Below, piece by piece: positions 7,241 through 12,024 of a stretch of DNA of 12,024 nucleotides (position 1 is the first letter of the stretch; each line of letters starts with the position of its first letter). A program made the translations under genes and the position numbers. The notes below the pieces were generated by a model. It had not been told where the DNA came from and searched no databases. It was given only the letters and a program-made list of their open reading frames with translations. This stretch comes from Clostridiales bacterium UBA8960 (GTDB taxonomy: Bacteria > Bacillota > Clostridia > Peptostreptococcales > Acidaminobacteraceae), in assembly GCA_003482695.1 (NCBI GenBank), contig DMYC01000035.1, forward strand, positions 1 to 12,024, given 5' to 3'.

Positions 7241-7254
7241 TGCAAATGCATGCA
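7241..7254. promoter_or_regulatory. LacI-type operator-like site 2
   Basis: TGCAAATGCATGCA matches site 1 in 13 of 14 bases (T in place of C at position 7). It lies 76 bases further downstream and 26 bases before the MalE ribosome binding site. The inner TGCATGCA is a perfect palindrome. Two such near-identical sites in a short leader are unlikely by chance and suggest cooperative or looping repression. Confidence 0.65.
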
Positions 7255-7279
7255 AATCTAGTTCTTAAATGGGAGATGT

Positions 7280-7285
7280 AGGAGG
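7280..7285 (+). promoter_or_regulatory. Ribosome binding site that fixes the MalE-like start
   Basis: A perfect AGGAGG with a seven-base spacer precedes the ATG at 7293. The in-frame ATG at 7269 lies upstream of this site and has no site of its own. Starting at 7293 also gives a clean signal peptide beginning MKKL. Confidence 0.85.
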
Positions 7286-7292
7286 ATTTAAA

Positions 7293-8636
7293 ATGAAAAA
7301 GTTAGTGAGTTTGTTGCTAATCATGGTTATGATGTTTTCACTCGTAGCATGTGGCGCTAAAGAAGAAGTTGTTGAGACGACAACTGCAGCCGCTACAACT
7401 GCAGGATCTACAGAAGAAGCAAAGACGCTTGAGGCATCTATTACGGTCCAAGCTGAAACAAGTTGGTTAGAATATTACCAAGCTGCTGTTGCGCGTGTAA
7501 TCGCTAAACATCCTAATGCAAAAATCGACATCATCGAAGTAGGTTCTTTTGATCACCTCGATACAATCGACAAAACAGACATTACAAATAGTGATGTTGC
7601 CGATGTTTTCGCACTTCCTGCAGACAGAATTTACGGTCTTGCTCAAAACGAAGTGTTAGCGACGATAGATGCTATGGCTATGGCTGCAAACGTAGGTGGC
7701 TTTGCTGACTACGATGCTGGTCTCGGTGGCAACTTCAAAGTTGATGGCGACTATTTAGCATTCCCTATGAATATTGAAACATTGATCAACTTTGTTAACA
7801 CAGCGAATGCTGCTGCATCAAATGTTGATTTATCTGGATCAATCGAATTTACAACTTTAAACCCAGAGTCTATGCTTGTACCAGTTTTCAATGCTTGGTT
7901 TGGTGTTGCACTTGCTAATGCGGGTAACATTGAAATGTTAGGCAAAAATGAAGATGGTTCTTTATTCTCGGATTTAACTGTAGATTGGGCTGATTTACCT
8001 GCTGAAAAGCAAGCTGTATTCACTTCATTGTTTAACTACTGGAAAGCACATGATACTGCTAAGACATCTTTATGGGATAGCAGTGCAGCATGGGGATATA
8101 TGGACACCGCTTTCACAACAGGTGGACAAACTTCTATAAGACTTGAAGGCCCATGGTCATCAGGCAGTTTATCTAACTTAGCTGGTGCAGGCGCTGATCT
8201 TGAAATTTTACCGATCAATCAAGTAACACTTAATGGTGCACCACTTGCTCACTGGAAAGGTGGCTGGGGATTAGGCATCAATGCAAGAATCGAAGGCGAA
8301 GAAGATCAAATGTTATTAGCGCAAGCTTTAATTGAAGAAATCATGAATACTGATTTTGCTGTAGACTTCTACAAAGGTCTTGGCAAAATAATGGAAAACG
8401 TAGATCCTTCAGTTTACGCAAACTCTGATATGCCTGAAATCGATAAAAAAATCGTTGCAGCAGTTATCGAGTCATATCAAGACGCTCCAGCAAGACCACT
8501 ATTCACTGAATGGGGTCAAGTATGGGGTACTTGGGAAACAGGATTACTATCTTGGGCAGCTGTAAAACCTGCAACTGTTGAAGCAGCTTATGCAGAAGTT
8601 CAGGCTTCATTTAAGGCTATGATGCTTAACTTCTAA
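7293..8636 (+). CDS. MalE-like sugar-binding lipoprotein (CUT1 ABC transporter)
   Basis: A 447-residue substrate-binding protein anchored outside the membrane, delivering an oligosaccharide, probably maltose or maltodextrin, to the permeases encoded downstream. It has a lipoprotein signal (MKKLVSLLLI to SLVAC, lipidated C20) and a Thr/Ala/Glu linker (about 23-45). The mature domain follows the MalE pattern: LAFPMNIETLINFVNT (155-170) like the MalE YPIAVEALSLIYN segment, EGPWSSGSL (285-293) like NGPWAW, WGLGINA (325-331), and a C-terminal helix pair around W407-W421 ending VEAAYAEVQASFKAM. Many tryptophans (for example W58, W202, W288, W411) suit sugar stacking. Overall similarity is only moderate, so the sugar is uncertain. 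It is the first gene of the operon behind a strong promoter, and a terminator follows its stop. The start is chosen by AGGAGG at 7280. Confidence 0.88.
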   Translation: MKKLVSLLLIMVMMFSLVACGAKEEVVETTTAAATTAGSTEEAKTLEASITVQAETSWLEYYQAAVARVIAKHPNAKIDIIEVGSFDHLDTIDKTDITNSDVADVFALPADRIYGLAQNEVLATIDAMAMAANVGGFADYDAGLGGNFKVDGDYLAFPMNIETLINFVNTANAAASNVDLSGSIEFTTLNPESMLVPVFNAWFGVALANAGNIEMLGKNEDGSLFSDLTVDWADLPAEKQAVFTSLFNYWKAHDTAKTSLWDSSAAWGYMDTAFTTGGQTSIRLEGPWSSGSLSNLAGAGADLEILPINQVTLNGAPLAHWKGGWGLGINARIEGEEDQMLLAQALIEEIMNTDFAVDFYKGLGKIMENVDPSVYANSDMPEIDKKIVAAVIESYQDAPARPLFTEWGQVWGTWETGLLSWAAVKPATVEAAYAEVQASFKAMMLNF

Positions 8637-8646
8637 GGGCAATAAA

Positions 8647-8687
8647 TAAGAGAAGAGAGGATTAGCCTTTCTTCTCTTAATTTTTTT
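8647..8687 (+). terminator. Intrinsic terminator (probably partial) between MalE-like and downstream transporter genes
   Basis: TAAGAGAAGAGAGG (8647-8660) pairs with CCTTTCTTCTCTTA (8666-8679): a 14-bp stem with one G-U pair and a five-base ATTAG loop, followed by AA-free T-run 8681-8687 just after one A at 8680. It lies inside what is otherwise one transport operon with no new promoter evident behind it. It therefore probably reduces, rather than abolishes, transcription of the permease genes, giving excess binding protein. Confidence 0.85.
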
Positions 8688-8701
8688 GAAGGGGATCACG
8701 C

Positions 8702-9148
8702 ATGAATTTTAATACACAGCTCCCAGTAAAAAAACTATATATCTTTTTAATCGCATGTTCATTAATCATTTTTTTATCATCTCTTGATGTCATGATCACT
8801 GTCAAGGATGCGGGTCTTTTTAGAGAATGGATCGAGATCAATCAATTGCAAGGAATAGAGTCAGAACTTATGAGCACCTATGTTTCGATCAACTTAAGTC
8901 TCTTTTTTTCGAAAATAGCAATACCTATTACATTCGCAATTTATTCATATTATGCTTATACTAAAATAAAAATCAATCAGTTGTTTGTGTTCATGTGGAC
9001 AGTTTTAAACCTTGGAGGGATGGCATATACGATTGTTGAACTCAAGTTGGATTCTTTGTTCTATTATGTGATCATTTTTGCATATATAGTCGTACTTCTG
9101 ACTTTGGTTTCTTTAATTGATGATATCCGTGAAAACAAATCTAAGTAA
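8702..9148 (+). CDS. Uncharacterised four-helix membrane protein in a sugar-transport operon
   Basis: A 148-residue protein that I do not recognise. Four hydrophobic segments are visible at about 12-32, 65-86, 93-113 and 118-139. A polar loop (33-62, containing LFREWIEINQLQGIESEL) separates the first two, and a charged tail (DDIRENKSK) ends the protein. By the positive-inside rule the KK at 10-11, KIK at 88-90 and C-terminal RENKSK suggest both termini are cytoplasmic, which fits four crossings. There is no lipobox and no known enzyme motif. AAGGGG (8689-8694) lies seven bases before the ATG. The gene sits between the binding protein and the MalF-like permease, and its stop overlaps the next gene's ribosome binding site, so it is made together with the permeases. 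A role as accessory transporter subunit or assembly factor is only an inference from position. Confidence 0.85.
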   Translation: MNFNTQLPVKKLYIFLIACSLIIFLSSLDVMITVKDAGLFREWIEINQLQGIESELMSTYVSINLSLFFSKIAIPITFAIYSYYAYTKIKINQLFVFMWTVLNLGGMAYTIVELKLDSLFYYVIIFAYIVVLLTLVSLIDDIRENKSK

Positions 9149-9154
9149 AGGTGG
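9148..9154 (+). promoter_or_regulatory. Ribosome binding site supporting a TTG start for the MalF-like gene
   Basis: AAGGTGG overlaps the last base of the upstream TAA stop and sits seven bases before TTG at 9162. The in-frame TTG at 9117 and ATG at 9120 lie inside the preceding gene and lack such a site. The next in-frame Met lies far downstream (residue 36). The overlap with the stop suggests translational coupling. Confidence 0.75.
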
Positions 9155-9161
9155 GACTATT

Positions 9162-11255
9162 TTGAGAAAATATAATGAGTTTCTATATGATGATATTGGA
9201 AACGAATATACGAGAAAAAATCAATATATTCTTGAGCTCGCAAAAAATCAAGCCTCATTGGCTTCAATGAGTGCATCTGAAAAGGCGAAAGTTGTCAAGT
9301 CACTGAATGTGTTAATACACAATAAAAAGAATCACCCATATAATATTGCGCTCGATCAGTATAAACAAGAAGAGCGTAATTTCCTTATTACACTCAATTC
9401 GAAAGCCAAGTCTTTTGCCTCTGACCTTGGCAACAATATAGACCCCAAAATCAAGAAACTTGAAAAGGATTTGTTCATTTCTAGTGAAAAAACACATTTT
9501 TATCAAAACTATACGGCATTGACTTATGATGCTGTCCTTGAATATGAACGCAATAGAATCGTTTCAGAACAACTTCCTGAAATCATTCATAAGTATAAAA
9601 CGACTAAGCAAGAACTTCATCATGCCTTGGAACATCTTAAGCAAGTCGATCAAAGCAAAGAATCGAATCATAAAGAGCTCATGAAAGCCTTCATCAGCAA
9701 ACAGGATGAAATCGCAAAAGCGAGCAAAATGAAGTTGAAAGAAAAGCGAAAAGCGAAACTCATTTCTGAAAAAGCTTTAAAGAACGGCGTAGTTGAATTA
9801 CGCAAAAAGAGAAAAGAATCCATCGTGCTAAAAAGTTATGAATCAGATCTGAAAGCGACTAAGGAAATCATAAAAAACAAGAAGTATGTTCTGAGCAAAG
9901 GTATCAAGCGAGATTTAACGGTTCTGAAATCGAATATAGCCGATTCAAGAAGAAAAATACCAGCTGAAGTTTATAAGACAAAACCTTTGTATGCATGGTT
10001 GACTTTTTTCTTGCCTGGACTAGGCCAATTGCTGAACAAGCAATATTTGAAAGCGGTTTTGTTTGCTCTACTTTCTCTGTTTATTTACTTGATTGCAATA
10101 CCATATGCGCTTGGATTCGGCAATTATCAGGGAAAAGGAATCGCAGGTTTAGTCACATTGGCTGCGGATGGTCGAAAAATAGATCAATCCTTAATTTTTA
10201 TGATTGAGGGCGTCGTGGCCATTTTCTTGGTTTTGTTCGCACTAGCTGGCTATTTGCTCTCTTTCTTTGATGTTCGAAAAGTCGAGCGTGACACTATTAA
10301 AGGCATCAGACCAAGGAACAGTTTTGAAACTTTATCAAAAGTGGAAAACGAAGGTTTTCCTTATATGGTCTCTTTACCTGCGCTGATCGTTACGGTTTTT
10401 ATAGTAATTGTACCGATTACCACTGCTGTTCTTTTATCTTTTACGGGAATGGATCCTAAAAATCAGTCCAAGTTCCCTTGGATAGGGATAGACAACTATA
10501 AACTCATCGCAACTGGATCCGGTCTTGCTGGATCTGTGTTCTGGTCCATTTTAAGCTGGACTTTAATTTGGACATTTGTGGCAACGTCACTCGCAATATT
10601 TGTTGGGTTTATGCTCGCGATTATCGCGAATAATGACCGTATAAAAGGCAAAGCGTTTTTTAGAGTCATTTATCTATTGCCTTGGGCGGTACCTGCATTT
10701 ATTACGATCATGTTTTTCAGCATCATGTTTTCACCTAACGGTGCGATCACCACATTGCTAAATGATCTTTTCAACGTGAATCTAACGGTTAAGAACGACC
10801 CTATCTATTCCAGAATCGTATTGATTCTTTTACAGACATGGCTTGGAAGTTCATACGTGTTTTTATTGTCGACAGGTGTGTTGCAAGCGATTCCAGGCGA
10901 CCTTTATGAAGCGGCGCAAATCGATGGTGCAACAGAATGGCAAAAGCTGAAACGCATAACGATCCCAATTGTGCTTTTCCAAACGGCACCACTTCTAGTG
11001 GGACAATACACATTTAACTTTAACAATTTTTCAATTATCTATTTATTTAACAGCGGGGGACCTTTTAATCCGACGAAATATGGCAACTTGGCTGGAAGCA
11101 CCGATTTATTGATTTCATATATTTACAAGTTGACCATGGAAAATCAATATCAATCAATAGGTGCAGCCATCACGATCGTCATCTCAATGGGGCTGATGCT
11201 GTTTGCATTCATTGGTTTTAAAAATTCGAAGGCGTTTAAGGAGGAGAGATTATAA
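9162..11255 (+). CDS. MalF-like sugar ABC permease with long N-terminal cytoplasmic extension
   Basis: A 697-residue membrane permease of a CUT1 sugar importer, starting at TTG. Residues 1-275 are hydrophilic and Lys/Glu-rich with long predicted helices (coiled-coil character strongest at about 145-262); I do not recognise this part. Residues about 276-370 hold a membrane module with PGLGQLLNKQYLKAV (285-299), the PG-GQ motif seen in TM2-like membrane hairpins, plus a helix at 344-369. Residues about 400-690 are the permease core, with helices near 403-427, 459-488, 504-524, 551-575, 600-617 and 663-686. The EAA loop LYEAAQIDGATEWQKLKRITIP (581-602) docks the ATPase. Typical Gram-positive MalF proteins are roughly 290-450 residues, so this one is unusually long. 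The stop overlaps the MalG-like ATG by one base (TAATG). The permease role is firm; the extension's role is unknown. Confidence 0.9.
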   Translation: MRKYNEFLYDDIGNEYTRKNQYILELAKNQASLASMSASEKAKVVKSLNVLIHNKKNHPYNIALDQYKQEERNFLITLNSKAKSFASDLGNNIDPKIKKLEKDLFISSEKTHFYQNYTALTYDAVLEYERNRIVSEQLPEIIHKYKTTKQELHHALEHLKQVDQSKESNHKELMKAFISKQDEIAKASKMKLKEKRKAKLISEKALKNGVVELRKKRKESIVLKSYESDLKATKEIIKNKKYVLSKGIKRDLTVLKSNIADSRRKIPAEVYKTKPLYAWLTFFLPGLGQLLNKQYLKAVLFALLSLFIYLIAIPYALGFGNYQGKGIAGLVTLAADGRKIDQSLIFMIEGVVAIFLVLFALAGYLLSFFDVRKVERDTIKGIRPRNSFETLSKVENEGFPYMVSLPALIVTVFIVIVPITTAVLLSFTGMDPKNQSKFPWIGIDNYKLIATGSGLAGSVFWSILSWTLIWTFVATSLAIFVGFMLAIIANNDRIKGKAFFRVIYLLPWAVPAFITIMFFSIMFSPNGAITTLLNDLFNVNLTVKNDPIYSRIVLILLQTWLGSSYVFLLSTGVLQAIPGDLYEAAQIDGATEWQKLKRITIPIVLFQTAPLLVGQYTFNFNNFSIIYLFNSGGPFNPTKYGNLAGSTDLLISYIYKLTMENQYQSIGAAITIVISMGLMLFAFIGFKNSKAFKEERL

Positions 11256-12024
11256 TGAAACGAATAAATAGAAAAAACAAACTATATCTTTCCGATAAAC
11301 AACCATTAAGCCCGTTTGGCATTTTGATGCTAGGGGTTTCTTATGCCATTTTAATCGCATGGGCACTGATGATCATTCTTCCGCTAAGTGACATGGTCGT
11401 CTCTGCATTTAATGGCAAGCAGGAGCAGTACCTGATGCTTAACAGCAACTTTGAATTTTCTTTAAAACATTTTGACTATCTATTCAATAAAACTTTATTT
11501 TTCACTTGGGTAAAGAATACGATATTTATTGCATCTTTAACGGCGATTTTCACACTGCTCATCGTAAGTTTTACAGGCTTCGCTTACTCGAGATACCGTT
11601 TTAAAGGAAGAAAAGCATCTTTGATGGCGATCATGTTGATTCAAACGATTCCAGCTTTTGCTGGCATTACAGCCTATTATACGATGCACTCGATCATTTC
11701 ATCGGTTATACCTGTCTTTTCAAGACAAATGATGTTGATATTCATTTATTCAGGCGGAGGCATCGCTGGAAACACTTTTATTTTAAAAGGATACATCGAC
11801 TCGATTTCAACTGAGCTCGACGATGCCGCACGAATCGACGGTTGTTCTAGCATGCAAGTTTACAGGCTCATCATTATGCCGATTGCTAAACCTATGTTGG
11901 CCATCATCGCATTATGGTCATTTATCGGACCATTCATGGACTATTTGTTACCAAGAGTACTATTGACAAGTCCAAGCTCATACACACTTGCCGCAGGACT
12001 TTTTACTTTAATCAACGACTTTAA
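11255..12024 (+). CDS. MalG-like sugar ABC permease (3' end outside window)
   Basis: This is the partner permease of the MalF-like protein, read open from ATG 11255 to the right edge (256 complete codons). It starts with a lysine-rich cytoplasmic tail (MKRINRKNK), then a first membrane helix (about 21-45), a short extracellular stretch, and further helices in the binding-protein-dependent permease core. Its EAA-type loop reads ELDDAARIDGCSSMQVYRL, with the ATPase-docking glycine, followed by the conserved proline in IMPIAKPML. This is the usual MalG form. AAGGAGG (11238-11244) lies ten bases before the ATG, and the start overlaps the previous stop by one base, so translation is coupled. Only the last helix or so and the C-terminus should be missing. 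No ATPase gene is seen; it may follow, or a shared MsmX-type ATPase may serve. Confidence 0.92.
   Translation, partial: MKRINRKNKLYLSDKQPLSPFGILMLGVSYAILIAWALMIILPLSDMVVSAFNGKQEQYLMLNSNFEFSLKHFDYLFNKTLFFTWVKNTIFIASLTAIFTLLIVSFTGFAYSRYRFKGRKASLMAIMLIQTIPAFAGITAYYTMHSIISSVIPVFSRQMMLIFIYSGGGIAGNTFILKGYIDSISTELDDAARIDGCSSMQVYRLIIMPIAKPMLAIIALWSFIGPFMDYLLPRVLLTSPSSYTLAAGLFTLINDF

Larger units (their letters stand above)
6985..7292. other. Non-coding control region upstream of the sugar-transport operon
   Basis: This 308-base gap contains no supportable gene on either strand. From left to right it holds an AT-rich stretch, an inverted repeat (CAACCG-6-CGGTTG, 7042-7059) flanked by a distal GTTCTT/AAGAAC pair, and a near-consensus promoter at 7102-7130. 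Two LacI-type operator-like 14-mers (7165 and 7241) follow, with a less regular CAAAC-5-GTTTG repeat (7185-7199) between them. ATTGATT occurs three times (7178, 7205, 7231), and a long inverted repeat AATCATTTT/AAAATGATT (7155-7163 and 7215-7223) encloses most of it. The leader from the predicted start point to the ATG is about 156 bases, long enough for extra control. Confidence 0.75.

Noticed and set aside
7269-7292. Upstream in-frame ATG as start of the MalE-like gene, adding eight residues (MGDVGGFK)
   Set aside because: AGGAGG at 7280-7285 lies inside this stretch and serves ATG 7293. The extra residues would precede and spoil a standard lipoprotein signal.
9117-9161. Earlier start (TTG 9117 or ATG 9120) for the MalF-like gene, overlapping the previous gene
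   Set aside because: No ribosome binding site precedes these codons, while AAGGTGG is ideally placed for TTG 9162.
9995-10207. Same-strand out-of-frame open frame within the MalF-like gene, which could have meant a frameshift
   Set aside because: The main frame reads through this region intact with sensible membrane helices, so there is no frameshift.

Overview
The window is low-GC, gene-dense DNA in which every convincing gene lies on the + strand. Strong AGGAGG-type ribosome binding sites, a lipobox lipoprotein, a secreted multidomain wall hydrolase and AT-rich intrinsic terminators point to a Gram-positive Firmicute, probably clostridial. The genus cannot be read from the sequence. No rRNA, tRNA, CRISPR array, insertion sequence or phage gene was seen.

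Region 1 (1-3922) looks like a sensed uptake-and-cleavage cassette. It holds the C-terminal end of a sensor histidine kinase, a CitB/DcuR-type response regulator six bases downstream, an AbgT-family transporter and an M20 PepT-like metallopeptidase. The regulator-transporter gap has a perfect TATAAT box without a recognisable -35 box and an AT-rich inverted repeat upstream, as expected of an activator-dependent promoter. A strong terminator closes the region after the peptidase. The likely job is uptake of an aminoacyl-glutamate-like or small peptide compound followed by hydrolysis in the cytoplasm. The substrate is inferred only from the AbgT/AbgAB precedent.

Region 2 (4028-6984) is a single gene for a 969-residue exported protein. 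It joins an N-terminal GHL10 (YngK / DigH-YddW type) glycosidase-like domain, through beta-rich and SH3-like modules, to a C-terminal zinc amidase of the Amidase_3 family. Amidases strip stem peptides from peptidoglycan and leave denuded glycan, the material that E. coli DigH cleaves, so both consecutive activities may sit on one chain. A perfect 15-bp terminator follows.

Region 3 (6985 to the right edge) is a CUT1 sugar ABC transporter operon of the MalEFG type. A near-consensus promoter (TTGCCA-17-TATAAT) is followed by two almost identical LacI-type operator-like 14-mers in a leader of about 156 nt. Then come the MalE-like lipoprotein, a strong intrinsic terminator that probably throttles downstream expression, an unrecognised four-helix membrane protein, a MalF-like permease with an unusual N-terminal cytoplasmic extension of about 275 residues, and the start of a MalG-like permease cut by the window edge. 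No ATPase gene is in view.

The items most worth a second look are the GHL10-amidase fusion, the extended MalF with its uncharacterised membrane-protein neighbour, and the paired operators and terminator that shape maltodextrin-type operon expression.
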